Shown in pieces: positions 47,748-56,147 of a DNA stretch of 64,000 nt. A program made the translations under genes and the position numbers. This DNA comes from Cohnella herbarum (GTDB lineage Bacteria > Bacillota > Bacilli > Paenibacillales > Paenibacillaceae), in assembly GCF_012849095.1 (NCBI RefSeq), contig NZ_CP051680.1, forward strand, positions 7,799,001 to 7,863,000. The letters are read 5' to 3'. Under the pieces are notes generated by a model. The model was not told where the DNA came from, searched no databases, and saw only the letters and a program-made list of their open reading frames with translations. Each line of letters starts with the position of its first letter. The first letter of the stretch is position 1.

Positions 47748-48424
47748 ATAGAGTAGTGGGAATCGTTAAGACGCATCTAGCCGACAGATGGTCATGGTTG
47801 GCCATGCCGTGGGTGATTCTAGGCATAAGCTTCGCCTGCAACTATATTATCGGCGGAGCGTCCGACGAAAAGATTTATACGGGAGGTTTAGCTTCCATCT
47901 ACATCTATATGATGGTGCTCGGAATCCTTAGCGTCGGTCAAACCTTCCCTTTCATTATGGGCTTCAGCGGCAGAAGAAAAGATTATTTCATTGGAACGAC
48001 GGCAACGATCGGTTTGCTTGCCGCGATAACGTCTATTCTCCTGTGCGTGATCGGATACATCGAACGTCTAACCGATCAATGGGGAGTGGGATTGTATTTC
48101 TTCAACGTGAAATATTTGACCGATGGTCCGGCGTTTCAACAATTCTGGGTACTTTTCACGCTTATGGTCAATCTATTCTTCATGGGTTTCGCGATTTCGT
48201 GCATTCACCGCCGATTCGGCCGCAACGGCATGTACATCTTCTTCATCGTCACGGGGCTCGCGTTCACCGTCAGCAGCTATTTGATTGGTCTAAACGACAA
48301 ATGGAAAGCCCTTTTCGACTGGTTCGCGGATATCTCCGTTCTCGAGCTCGCCAACGGATTGTTCGCGCTGACCGTGCTTTACTTACTCCTCTCTTATTTA
48401 TTACTCCGTAAAGCAACCGTATAG
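47744..48424 (+). CDS. ABC transporter membrane subunit
   Basis: 226 residues with six hydrophobic stretches (for example WLAMPWVILGISFACNYI and GTTATIGLLAAITSILLCVI). No FtsX or substrate-loop signature; the architecture matches small partner permeases of YtrB-type ATPases. Start ATG overlaps the ATPase stop. Terminator follows. Confidence 0.85.
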   Translation: MNRVVGIVKTHLADRWSWLAMPWVILGISFACNYIIGGASDEKIYTGGLASIYIYMMVLGILSVGQTFPFIMGFSGRRKDYFIGTTATIGLLAAITSILLCVIGYIERLTDQWGVGLYFFNVKYLTDGPAFQQFWVLFTLMVNLFFMGFAISCIHRRFGRNGMYIFFIVTGLAFTVSSYLIGLNDKWKALFDWFADISVLELANGLFALTVLYLLLSYLLLRKATV

Positions 48425-48427
48425 AAA

Positions 48428-48473
48428 AGATAACAGCCCCGCGAAATCTTCCGATTTCCGGGGCTGTTATCTT
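48428..48473. terminator. Bidirectional terminator
   Basis: AGATAACAGCCCCG pairs with CGGGGCTGTTATCT around an 18-base loop. It lies between the plus-strand ytr-like operon and the minus-strand YitT gene. Confidence 0.82.
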
Positions 48474-48501
48474 CCGAATGTGCGGGGATTCAAGCCTGTT
48501 T

Positions 48502-49308
48502 TTAGCTATGCACGGCTTGAAAGGCTATGGTGCATTCGGGATCCAATTCCCGAATATCCTTAAGGACTTTGGCTTGTTCCATACGATTGACGGTACACAG
48601 TATCAGCCGGCCCTTGCCCCCGCTGCTCGGGTTGTCGTCGAGCAGAATGACTTCCTTCCCGAATCGGTCGTGCATCGCAACACTGATCTCTTCGCTGCGA
48701 TCGCTTGCGATCCAGATCATTCTCGTCATGGCGAATCCGCTCATGGCGAAATCCGCCGTCCGATAAGCCAACAGAAAGGCTACGATGGAATACAACGCCT
48801 CGTCCCAGCCGAATACGAATCCTCCGGCGATCAGAATTCCTCCATTCGCAAACCATAACCGTTTCTTCGTCCGCTCGGAAGTTTCGGCAAGGCCCGTCAT
48901 TGCCTGGCTGTCCGCCGCATCGATAAATCCTCCGTATCGTAGAACGATCCCGATGCCGATCCCTAGCGCGATCCCTCCGGCGGCTGACGCGGCTAGGGAG
49001 TGCTCGATGATCGGAGGAGCCGGGTGAAGGAAGAAAGCGGCTAGGGAAAGAATGGATATGCCCGCCAACGTCATTAGACGGGTTTGCGGATCGAATTTGC
49101 GGTAACGGAAGAGCACGAAGGGCAAGTTCAGCAAGAACAAGAATAACCCCAACCGCATCTCCGTCAGATAAGAAATAATGACGGATGCCCCGGTAACGCC
49201 GCCGACAAGCATATTGTTCGGTACAAGAAACAACTCTAACCCGACCGCGGATAATAAAGCGCCAAACATCACAAAACCAAGCCGGAATGATACGCGCATG
49301 TTAAACAT
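48502..49308 (-). CDS. YitT-family membrane protein (DUF161/DUF2179)
   Basis: About 268 residues. Five membrane helices in the N-terminal DUF161 part (FGALLSAVGLELFLVPNNML; VGGVTGASVIISYL; LFLFLLNLPFVLFRYR), then the C-terminal cytoplasmic DUF2179 domain (SVAMHDRFGKEVILLD; LILCTVNRMEQAKVLKDI). Function of the family is unknown. The annotated region could start at GTG 49320 or ATG 49308; I prefer the ATG, with AAAGGG about 11 bases ahead. 14 bases past the antiporter stop on the same strand. Confidence 0.9.
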   Translation of the reverse strand: MFNMRVSFRLGFVMFGALLSAVGLELFLVPNNMLVGGVTGASVIISYLTEMRLGLFLFLLNLPFVLFRYRKFDPQTRLMTLAGISILSLAAFFLHPAPPIIEHSLAASAAGGIALGIGIGIVLRYGGFIDAADSQAMTGLAETSERTKKRLWFANGGILIAGGFVFGWDEALYSIVAFLLAYRTADFAMSGFAMTRMIWIASDRSEEISVAMHDRFGKEVILLDDNPSSGGKGRLILCTVNRMEQAKVLKDIRELDPECTIAFQAVHS

Positions 49309-49334
49309 GACGGCATTCACCCTTTCTTGTTTAT

Positions 49335-50549
49335 TTATGAAGATTCGACTTTCTTCGGCGTCTTGCTTAACTTAAACACTTTGTCGAGTATTTTGTAGAT
49401 CCACTTCGTTTCTTTAGTCAGGAAAGGCCCGAGAATGGCCAGAATCAATACATACAGCGCGGCAAAAGGCTGAACGATGGGAAGCAATCCCCCGGACTTG
49501 GCGATGTTCGCCATAATGATCGAGAATTCTCCGCGCGCGACGATCGTAAATCCGATATTTACCGAAGCTTTCGGCGAAAGCCCCGCGCTCCTGCCTGCTA
49601 ACATCCCGGCGGTGAAATTCCCGACAAGCGTAACGGCAACGGCCGCAAGCGATAACCATACCGCTCCGCCGAGCGTCGTTGGATCGATCGTCAGACCGAA
49701 GCTGAAGAAGAAGATCGCCCCGAAGAAATCCCGGAAGGGGAGAATCAGTTTCTCGATTCGTTTCATATGCTCGGTCTCGGCGAGTACCAGGCCGATCAAT
49801 AAGGCGCCGATCGCTTCCGCCACGTGAATCGTTTCGGAGAAGCCGGCGACGAGGAACAATCCCGCGAAGATGACGAGTCCGAACAGCTCGTTGGATCGAA
49901 TGTTCAGCATCTTGTTCAGCAAAGGCACCGCTTTGCGTCCGATAATGAGCAAGGCCAGCATGAAACCTAGCGCGATAAGCGCGGAGAGAACGACGCCCCC
50001 GACCGATCCGGACCCGCTGAGCACAAGACCCGAAAGGATAGAAATATAAACGGCGAGAAATACGTCTTCGAACATAATGATCCCAAGAATCATCTCCGTT
50101 TCCGGATTGGCTGTTCGTTTGAGATCGACCAGTACTTTGGCGACGATGGCGCTGGAAGAGATCGTCGTTATTCCCGCGATGACTAACGTCTCTTGAAGAG
50201 GGAAACCGGACGCCCATCCGAAGATCAGTCCCAGCGTAAAATTGATGCCGATATAGATCGAGCCGCCAACGGCGATCGAACGCCCCGACTTGATCAGCCT
50301 GCCCACGGAAAATTCGAGTCCGAGGTAGAAGAGCAGGAACAGTACGCCTAACCTCCCCATAAATTCGATGAGAGGGGCGCTTTCTATGAAACGAAAATCG
50401 AAATGCCATAGCTTCATGGAATGAGGTCCGACCGCCATTCCGATCAGAATATAGAACGGAATGACGGAAAACCGCAATTTTGCCGACAGCAAACCAGCCA
50501 GAGCGATGAGAGCGACCGCCAGGCCGACTTCAAGAACGATATGATCCAT
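49335..50549 (-). CDS. K+(Na+)/H+ antiporter of the CPA2 family, KhtU-like
   Basis: 404 residues with about 12 membrane helices (FLLFYLGLEFSVGRLIKSG; FGWASGFPLQETLVIAGITT; IMFEDVFLAVYISILSGL). CPA2 antiporters such as KhtU and KefB exchange K+ for H+. No C-terminal TrkA-N domain is present, as expected when the regulator is separate. The regulator gene is immediately upstream (6 bases). Ribosome site GGGGACGG ahead. Confidence 0.92.
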   Translation of the reverse strand: MDHIVLEVGLAVALIALAGLLSAKLRFSVIPFYILIGMAVGPHSMKLWHFDFRFIESAPLIEFMGRLGVLFLLFYLGLEFSVGRLIKSGRSIAVGGSIYIGINFTLGLIFGWASGFPLQETLVIAGITTISSSAIVAKVLVDLKRTANPETEMILGIIMFEDVFLAVYISILSGLVLSGSGSVGGVVLSALIALGFMLALLIIGRKAVPLLNKMLNIRSNELFGLVIFAGLFLVAGFSETIHVAEAIGALLIGLVLAETEHMKRIEKLILPFRDFFGAIFFFSFGLTIDPTTLGGAVWLSLAAVAVTLVGNFTAGMLAGRSAGLSPKASVNIGFTIVARGEFSIIMANIAKSGGLLPIVQPFAALYVLILAILGPFLTKETKWIYKILDKVFKLSKTPKKVESS

Positions 50550-50555
50550 ATTCGA

Positions 50556-51050
50556 TCAACCGTCCCCGTGCATGAGGATTTTCTTGAGTTCCTTGTGTTG
50601 CGAGCGCTCTCCAGCGACAACCAAGGTCGTATCCGGAGTGAGCTTGAAGTCCGGACCGGGATTAATGTGTTTTACGTGATTGGCTCCGAGCAAGGCGATA
50701 ATCGTAGCTCCCGTATTTTTACGTACGTGAATTTCTCCGATCGTTTTCCCTATGCAAGCGTAGTTGGTTTCGAGTTTGTACCATTCGATAATGAGGTCGT
50801 CTAGAGCGACCTCGATCGACTCAAGCATTTTGGGTTTATAAGTCATACCGCCGATCATGGCTGCGATCATCCGGGCTTCATCGTCGTCTAACGTAACCAT
50901 GGAAATGCTCGTTTCCGGATCGTCGTGCTCGAAGTGGTAACATTCACGGCGACCGTCATCATGAACGATAATGACGATTTTATCCCCGCTGCGGGTGTTC
51001 ATTTGAAATTTTTTGCCGATACCTGGAAGATCGATTTCGCGAATGTTCAT
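50556..51050 (-). CDS. TrkA-C-domain regulator of the antiporter, KhtT-like
   Basis: About 164 residues. N-terminal YHF-type domain ([17 protein letters not shown]), then a TrkA-C ligand domain ([32 protein letters not shown]). ATG 51050 chosen: AGGAGGT lies 9 bases ahead; a GTG/ATG start 10 codons earlier has none. Upstream partner of KhtU-like antiporter (6 bases apart). In Bacillus, KhtT represses the antiporter until a nucleotide such as c-di-AMP binds (family knowledge). A KhtS-like gene is not seen. Confidence 0.92.
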   Translation of the reverse strand: MNIREIDLPGIGKKFQMNTRSGDKIVIIVHDDGRRECYHFEHDDPETSISMVTLDDDEARMIAAMIGGMTYKPKMLESIEVALDDLIIEWYKLETNYACIGKTIGEIHVRKNTGATIIALLGANHVKHINPGPDFKLTPDTTLVVAGERSQHKELKKILMHGDG

Positions 51051-51156
51051 TGTTGTATAACCTCCTAAGGTATGATTCACATTCCAGTGAAATAAATAAC
51101 GGACAAACCAAATAAACCTCTGCTGAATTTATTGCAGGAGGCTAACGGGTTCGAAG

Positions 51157-51519
51157 TTACGCTCGCACGTAGGATGTGGTCAATTTAAGAGGCATGAGCA
51201 GAATTTTACGCAATCGAAGAAGGACGAGGGGCAAAAACGCGGATTTATTGTCGGGCATACGGTAAGGAACGTAGGCAAAAAAACGGAAGTGAAAGGCAAG
51301 AAGAAGCAGCTCGGCAAGGAGCAACGTCTTGATCGGGATGGACGCGGAAGTCCGCTTAGTCGCTTTAACGCTGTTCGGAATATCGTGGGTAAGGGAACTG
51401 CTGTTAGAGGTTGCGAAATTGTCTCCGATCATCATGGTAGGCATGCTGAATAGCACGAAGGCAAGGAGCAAGAAGAGGACGAACGTCATGCTGCGAAATG
51501 GTTGATAAGTTTTGTTCAT
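51157..51519 (-). CDS. Hypothetical membrane protein
   Basis: 120 residues. Signal/anchor helix at about 12-32 (TFVLFLLLAFVLFSMPTMMI), a second hydrophobic stretch at 64-85 (IKTLLLAELLLLAFHFRFFA) and a basic C-terminus. GGGGAGGAA precedes the ATG. Not recognised. It lies 76 bases ahead of the khtT-like start on the same strand. Confidence 0.65.
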   Translation of the reverse strand: MNKTYQPFRSMTFVLFLLLAFVLFSMPTMMIGDNFATSNSSSLTHDIPNSVKATKRTSASIPIKTLLLAELLLLAFHFRFFAYVPYRMPDNKSAFLPLVLLRLRKILLMPLKLTTSYVRA

Positions 51520-51660
51520 CCGGCTTCCTCCCCGTTATTCCTTTCTCCTATAATAACATACCGGAAGCCTTGCCCTCAATTTAACGAAGCATTTTATTCC
51601 GGCCAGCGAAATGTGATACACTTCATTTTATGGCGTTAATTCTAGTAAGGAGTTGGAAGC

Positions 51661-52296
51661 GTGGTACGTAAGACGCATCTTGGCAATGCATACGTTTGGA
51701 CGGGAGCGGCATTCGTTTTATTCGTATTGATCAGTATTATCGTTAAGGTTGGCGGCGCTTCCGAATTCGATTCAAGCGTCATATCCGTCGTTCAAGGCTG
51801 GGAAAACCCAGGGCTCACGCACGCGATGGAGTGGTTTAGTTGGCTCGGATCCACTCTGGTGGTCATCGTCATTGCCGTCTTGATTCTGATTTTCTTGGCT
51901 TTCGTTCTCGGACATCGCAAAGAATTGCTGCTGTTTGTTGCGGTGATGGGGGGAGCTCCGCTTCTTAACGTTATCCTGAAGTCCTTATTTCAAAGGGAAA
52001 GACCTGTTATCCATCGGCTGGCTGAAGAAGGCGGATTTAGCTTCCCGAGCGGTCACTCAATGGCGGCTTTCGCGCTATACGGCATATTGACTTATCTGCT
52101 CTGGAGACATGTGAGAAGTCGGACAGGCCGAACTCTTCTCGTCGCAATCGCGTCGTTAATCGTCATTTCCATCGGAATTAGCCGCATTTATTTAGGCGTT
52201 CATTATCCTAGCGATATTTTAGGCGGATATTCTGCAAGCGGGGTTTGGTTGGGTCTAATGATCGGAGCTTTCCGGAAATTTATTCGACCTTCATGA
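51661..52296 (+). CDS. PAP2-family phosphatase (1)
   Basis: 211 residues, six membrane helices. Three-part PAP2 motif: KSLFQRERP, then PSGHS (residue about 125) and SRIYLGVHYPSD. This family removes phosphate from lipids such as undecaprenyl pyrophosphate on the outer face of the membrane. GTG start with AAGGAG ahead. Followed by a strong terminator, monocistronic. Confidence 0.93.
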   Translation: MVRKTHLGNAYVWTGAAFVLFVLISIIVKVGGASEFDSSVISVVQGWENPGLTHAMEWFSWLGSTLVVIVIAVLILIFLAFVLGHRKELLLFVAVMGGAPLLNVILKSLFQRERPVIHRLAEEGGFSFPSGHSMAAFALYGILTYLLWRHVRSRTGRTLLVAIASLIVISIGISRIYLGVHYPSDILGGYSASGVWLGLMIGAFRKFIRPS

Positions 52297-52307
52297 GGCA
52301 TCATGTT

Positions 52308-52357
52308 AAAAAGGATTGAGGGCTTGTCCAGACGGACAGGCTCTCAATCCTTTTTTT
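52308..52357 (+). terminator. Terminator after the first PAP2 gene
   Basis: AAAAAGGATTGAG...CTTGTCC pairs with GGACAGG...CTCAATCCTTTTT around AGAC. Long stem with A-run and T-run at each end, so also usable by the convergent cupredoxin gene. Confidence 0.9.
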
Positions 52358-52383
52358 AAGTGGGATATCGATCGGATCAGCGC

Positions 52384-52791
52384 TTACTCAACAATGATGT
52401 TACCAACCATGTTGTCGTGGCCTTGGCCGCATTGAATGGAACAGTGGTACTCGAACGTACCCGCTTTCTCAAGCTTGATTTCTTGGGTTTCGCCGTTTTT
52501 GAGTTTGATCCCCAAGTCATCGCTCGCGATTCCATGGGCGCCCTGGGAGTTTTTCAAGGTCAGCTTGAGCGTGTCTCCGACTTTGGCTTTGATTTCCGCC
52601 GGCTCGAATTTCCAATTAGTGGCGTCTATCGTTACGTCATGCATTCCGCCGCCACCGGCTGCAGGGGTCGAAGCGGTTGGACTTGGAGAAGGAGATGGCG
52701 ATGCGGTATTGTTATTTTTATTTCCGCATCCGCTTAGGGCGAATACGGCTGCAAGAGCCACAATGGCAAAAATCCTGCCCGGTTTTTTCAT
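52384..52791 (-). CDS. Cupredoxin lipoprotein with CuA-type copper site
   Basis: 135 residues. Lipobox LSGC after a short signal peptide, a Ser/Pro/Gly-rich linker, then a cupredoxin beta-sandwich. The end carries CSIQCGQGHDNM, the CxxxCxxxHxxM ligand loop of CuA in cytochrome-c oxidase subunit II, and an upstream His in GAHGIASDD. So it likely holds a two-copper electron-transfer site on the outer membrane face, apart from any oxidase gene. ATG 52791 has AAGGAGG ahead; earlier in-frame starts add 135 residues with no site. Confidence 0.88.
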   Translation of the reverse strand: MKKPGRIFAIVALAAVFALSGCGNKNNNTASPSPSPSPTASTPAAGGGGMHDVTIDATNWKFEPAEIKAKVGDTLKLTLKNSQGAHGIASDDLGIKLKNGETQEIKLEKAGTFEYHCSIQCGQGHDNMVGNIIVE

Positions 52792-53062
52792 TTTCGAAGT
52801 AAACCTCCTTAAGATCTTAGTGGTAAGAAATATGTTGTCCTGGATTTCGATATCGTCACTTCTAATGTACCCTTGTTTCGAAAATATCAATCTCCGAGGC
52901 GAACGGATTTTTCTGGATTGCCGGTTTCGAACGAAGACGATCCTGCGCGAATCGTATCTCCGTCGGCTTAATATGGGACTTCTCCCTTTACAAAGGGCTT
53001 TACATTGGGCAAAATAGGATTCATTGACTGTTAGGCAACGAAGGTTGCGGGAGGCTATTGGG

Positions 53063-53848
53063 ATGAGCATGAGACTTCGCGGTAGGAAAAACATTCGGGA
53101 AAGCTTGGAACGGCAGCCGGATCTTGTCGTGCTGGAGCCGCAGAAGCTGAAGGGACGCTGGCACGAATTTTTCGGTAACGATAACCCCATCCGCATTGAA
53201 TGCGGGATGGGAAAAGGCCAGTTTATTAGCCGAATGAGCGCGAATAATCCGGATATTAATTACATCGGGATGGATATTTACGACGAGTTGCTTCGAAGGG
53301 GCAGCGAGAAAGCCCGCGCATTATGGAAAAACGAGAAGGGGCAAGACGACGTTCCCAATTTGGCGCTCGTGCGGGGAAACGTTGAATTTCTCGAGATGAT
53401 GTTCGAGCCGGGCGAATTGGAACGGATCTATTTGAATTTCAGCGATCCTTGGCCGAAGTCGAAGCATGGCAAAAGGCGCCTTACGCATCCCCGCTTCCTC
53501 AAGAAATATAAGGAAGTGTTAAGCGATATCGGAGAAATACACTTCAAGACGGATTCGCTAAGCCTGTTCGAATTTTCTCTGAACAGCTTTTCGGCCGTGG
53601 AATACCAGATGCGCAATATATCGCTGGACTTGCATCGCGGCGGTATTCGCGAGGATCTCGTATTAACCGAATACGAGACGAAATTCGTTGGACAAGGAAT
53701 GCCGATCTACAGGCTCGAGGCCGTTATCGGCGAGAAGGTTCAACGGGAGCATCGGAGGTCGATCGCCGAAGAGCTGGAGAAGCAAGCAAGCAGAGGAACG
53801 ACGCGGAATTACGAATCGGGCTTCGATTCGGATACCGACGACGAATAA
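53063..53848 (+). CDS. trmB: tRNA (guanine-N7-)-methyltransferase TrmB
   Basis: 261 residues. Makes m7G46 in tRNA using SAM. Motifs: GMGKGQFISRM (SAM site), FSDPWPKSKHGKRRL (the signature PWPKxxHxxRR catalytic segment), then HFKTDSL with Asp. GGGAGG lies 8 bases ahead of ATG 53063; an earlier start at 53024 is not needed. The C-terminal tail beyond residue about 230 is longer than in E. coli, as common in Bacilli. Stands alone between opposed genes. Confidence 0.95.
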   Translation: MSMRLRGRKNIRESLERQPDLVVLEPQKLKGRWHEFFGNDNPIRIECGMGKGQFISRMSANNPDINYIGMDIYDELLRRGSEKARALWKNEKGQDDVPNLALVRGNVEFLEMMFEPGELERIYLNFSDPWPKSKHGKRRLTHPRFLKKYKEVLSDIGEIHFKTDSLSLFEFSLNSFSAVEYQMRNISLDLHRGGIREDLVLTEYETKFVGQGMPIYRLEAVIGEKVQREHRRSIAEELEKQASRGTTRNYESGFDSDTDDE

Positions 53849-53953
53849 TAAGCAAGCGGCCATACCCGGGTGAGAGCCAGGTATGGCCGTTATATGTATC
53901 GTGCTTGCCTTTGGGGCAGGCACGTTATTTTGTTTGCGGGGAGGATTCGCCGC

Positions 53954-54478
53954 TTAGAACCAAACGGTGAGCAGGAATGCGGTTGCGCTGCCCAATATTG
54001 CTCCCGCGACGGTGTCGCTCGGAAAATGGAGCCCGAAATAGATGCGCGATAACGCGACGCCGATTCCGATCGGCAGCAGGACGGGGACGAGCAACGGCTC
54101 GGTTAGCATCCACGGCGTTAGCATCGCGAAAGCGGCAGTCGTGTGCCCGGAGGGGAAAGAAGGATCCTTGAGCGGTTTCCCATTCGTATTGATCATCGGG
54201 AACACCTGATAAGGACGAAGGCGCGGAGCGCTTCTCTTGGCGATGGCGACGGGGATATGGCTGAGCACGACGGCAGAGAAAGCGATCCAACCGGCGTTGC
54301 TCCATGGTTCCGGGGCGAACAATCCGGCAGCGAGCGACATGCACAAGCTGAAGGTTGCGCCGGCGATCAGAGATAAAATATGAAAGAGCCAGTTCAAAGC
54401 GGAACGGTTCCAACGAATGTTGACGTGCAGGAATAATGGACGTTCGACTTCCTGGAGCAGGCGGTAAATTCGGCTCAT
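53954..54478 (-). CDS. PAP2-family phosphatase (2)
   Basis: 174 residues. Motifs KRSAPRLRPYQ, PSFPSGHTTAAF and SRIYFGLHFPSD. Four or five membrane helices; shorter than the other PAP2 protein in the window and divergent from it. AAAGGAGAGG precedes ATG 54478. Divergent from the glycosyltransferase gene, about 130 bases apart. Probably undecaprenyl-phosphate recycling or similar. Confidence 0.93.
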   Translation of the reverse strand: MSRIYRLLQEVERPLFLHVNIRWNRSALNWLFHILSLIAGATFSLCMSLAAGLFAPEPWSNAGWIAFSAVVLSHIPVAIAKRSAPRLRPYQVFPMINTNGKPLKDPSFPSGHTTAAFAMLTPWMLTEPLLVPVLLPIGIGVALSRIYFGLHFPSDTVAGAILGSATAFLLTVWF

Positions 54479-54550
54479 ATTCCCTCTCCTTTGCGTTCTC
54501 TTTCTATATATAGATTACAAAGCGATTGTCACCTCAGTATTAACTTGCTT

Positions 54551-54579
54551 TTGACATCCGCTTAACGTGCGCCTAGTAA
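54551..54579 (+). promoter_or_regulatory. Candidate promoter of the GT4 gene
   Basis: TTGACA (54551-54556) and TAGTAA (54574-54579) with a 17-base spacer, 27 bases ahead of the chosen start codon. The -10 match is moderate. Confidence 0.55.
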
Positions 54580-54605
54580 AATGGACGTATCGCACGGGAG
54601 AAGGG

Positions 54606-55778
54606 ATGGGTTCGATCATGTCCGAAATTCGCTTGGCATTATTTACCGATACTTATATTCCCGAAGTTAACGGCGTCGCCAAAACTTTGGAGCGTTGGAT
54701 CGCGTATTTGCGTAAGCAAGGCATCGATTGCATGGTATTCGCTCCTTCGAGGCCTCGGAGGGAGAAAACCGTCTCGGAAGCGGCCGAAAGGCTTGTCAGC
54801 TTGCCGTTTTTCCTGTATCCGGAATGCAGACTCGCGGTGCCTCGGACAGGGAGCATCGAGCGCAAGCTTCTGAGCTTTAAGCCGACGGTTATTCATGTTG
54901 CGACACCGTTCGGCACAGGAGTCGCGGGTCGGCATTTGGCGATCAAGCACGGAATTCCGCTGGTCGCCTCGCATCATACTCACTTCGTGCGGTATTTGCC
55001 GTTTTACAATCTTCAATGGATGGGTAAACTTTTATGGAGATATTTGCATTGGTTTCACCGTCCTTGCCGACGCATATACGTGCCTTCGAAATCCGTGTTG
55101 GAAGAATGTCGCGCGGACGGCTGGGGAGGGCTTGAAATTTGGAGCCGGGGAATCGACGCCGAACGATTTCATTCCGGTATAGACCGCGAGGCGTTCCTGC
55201 GCGAATCGGGAGTGCCAAGCTCTCGGTTCATCGTTCTGTACGCGGGTAGAATGGCGCCGGAGAAGCAGACGGAAGTGGCCGTGCGAGCGGTTTCCGAGTT
55301 TGTTTCGCGAACCGGCGCGGATGCGGAGTTCGTCGTTGCCGGGGACGGTCCGGCAGCGAACGAGATTAAAGCCTTAACGGAAAGAACCGGCGTTCGTTCC
55401 AGATTTCTCGGCGCGGTTCCGCAGACTAGCCTTCAGAAGTGGATGGCGGCTTCGGATGTTCTTCTTTTTCCTTCCGCCACGGAAACCTTCGGTAATGTCG
55501 TCTTGGAGGCGATGGCCTGCGGGTTGCCCGTGGTGGGTGCGGCTGGGGGAGCGGTGCCGGATACGATCCGCGACGGAGAGAACGGTCTGCTATGCTCGCC
55601 GGGTAACGTATTCGATTTCGCCGACAAGTTGGAATTGCTGTACCGAGACGCCTCCTTGCGCGCAAGGCTGTCCGTCGCGGGCGAACAAGAGGCAAGGGAA
55701 CGGAGTTGGGATGAAGTTTTTTTCGCTTTGAGATCAAGCATCGAAGAAGCCGTCGGAAATTTAACCGCAACTTTCTAA
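54606..55778 (+). CDS. Glycosyltransferase family 4 (MgtA/PimB-like)
   Basis: About 391 residues. Typical opening LALFTDTYIPEVNGVAKTLE, the acceptor-site VASHHTHFVRYLPFY, VLYAGRMAPEKQTEVAV, and donor-site SATETFGNVVLEAMACGLP with EX7E. Two Rossmann-like lobes; GDP- or UDP-sugar dependent. Related to the family that adds hexose to diacylglycerol or wall precursors. GGGAG precedes ATG 54606; ATG 54618 is also possible and gives MSEIRLALF. Ends 370 bases before the GT2 gene. Confidence 0.9.
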   Translation: MGSIMSEIRLALFTDTYIPEVNGVAKTLERWIAYLRKQGIDCMVFAPSRPRREKTVSEAAERLVSLPFFLYPECRLAVPRTGSIERKLLSFKPTVIHVATPFGTGVAGRHLAIKHGIPLVASHHTHFVRYLPFYNLQWMGKLLWRYLHWFHRPCRRIYVPSKSVLEECRADGWGGLEIWSRGIDAERFHSGIDREAFLRESGVPSSRFIVLYAGRMAPEKQTEVAVRAVSEFVSRTGADAEFVVAGDGPAANEIKALTERTGVRSRFLGAVPQTSLQKWMAASDVLLFPSATETFGNVVLEAMACGLPVVGAAGGAVPDTIRDGENGLLCSPGNVFDFADKLELLYRDASLRARLSVAGEQEARERSWDEVFFALRSSIEEAVGNLTATF

Positions 55779-56034
55779 AGCTGGAGATCGTTATGTTTAT
55801 TGTCAATCGGGCATAGGTCTCCGGATAGAAAAAGGTTGGAAATCGATGAAATCAATGGTTAGCCGAAGCAATTGCCGCCGATGACGATGCTTCGTGACCG
55901 AGAACCCCTCATCCTGGCCGTGAAGCGCGAATATGAGAGCAGTACCCTTTTGACAAATGGCAGAAAACGAAAGAAAATCAAGAATGTCTCTTTCGGAGGG
56001 AGCACCGGGCGCAGAAAGATCGGAAGATCAAATT
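55779..56034. other. Gene-free stretch
   Basis: No supported ORF. A TTGACA hexamer at 55950 has no good partner. It merges into the A-rich repeats ahead of the GT2 gene. Confidence 0.4.
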
Positions 56035-56125
56035 AGAGAGAGAAAAAACAAAAAAGCGGAAAACTAAAAAGAGAAAAAACAAAAAAAGAGAAAAAACAAA
56101 AAAAGAGAAAAAGAAATGAAAAAGG
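56035..56125 (+). repeat. A-rich tandem repeat ahead of the GT2 gene
   Basis: Units of 16 to 17 bases, GAGAAAAAACAAAAAAA, repeat three times with a degenerate fourth and a variant. Only A, G and C with almost no T on the plus strand. It ends 23 bases before the GT2 start codon, so it lies in the untranslated leader and could affect translation or slip. Confidence 0.8.
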
Positions 56126-56147
56126 GATCTAGGGGGTACAACTGAAT

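Noticed and set aside
49414..50409. 331-residue frame opposite/overlapping the antiporter gene
   Set aside because: Arg/Ser-rich with no family pattern, overlapping a clear 12-helix protein on the same strand in another frame.
53925..54413. 162-residue frame overlapping the second PAP2 gene
   Set aside because: Arg-rich out-of-frame shadow; the PAP2 motifs lie in the other frame.
56010..56032. AGATCGGAAGA stretch resembling a sequencing adapter start
   Set aside because: Only 11 bases match and then differ; it lies in continuous gene-free sequence, so chance is more likely than contamination.
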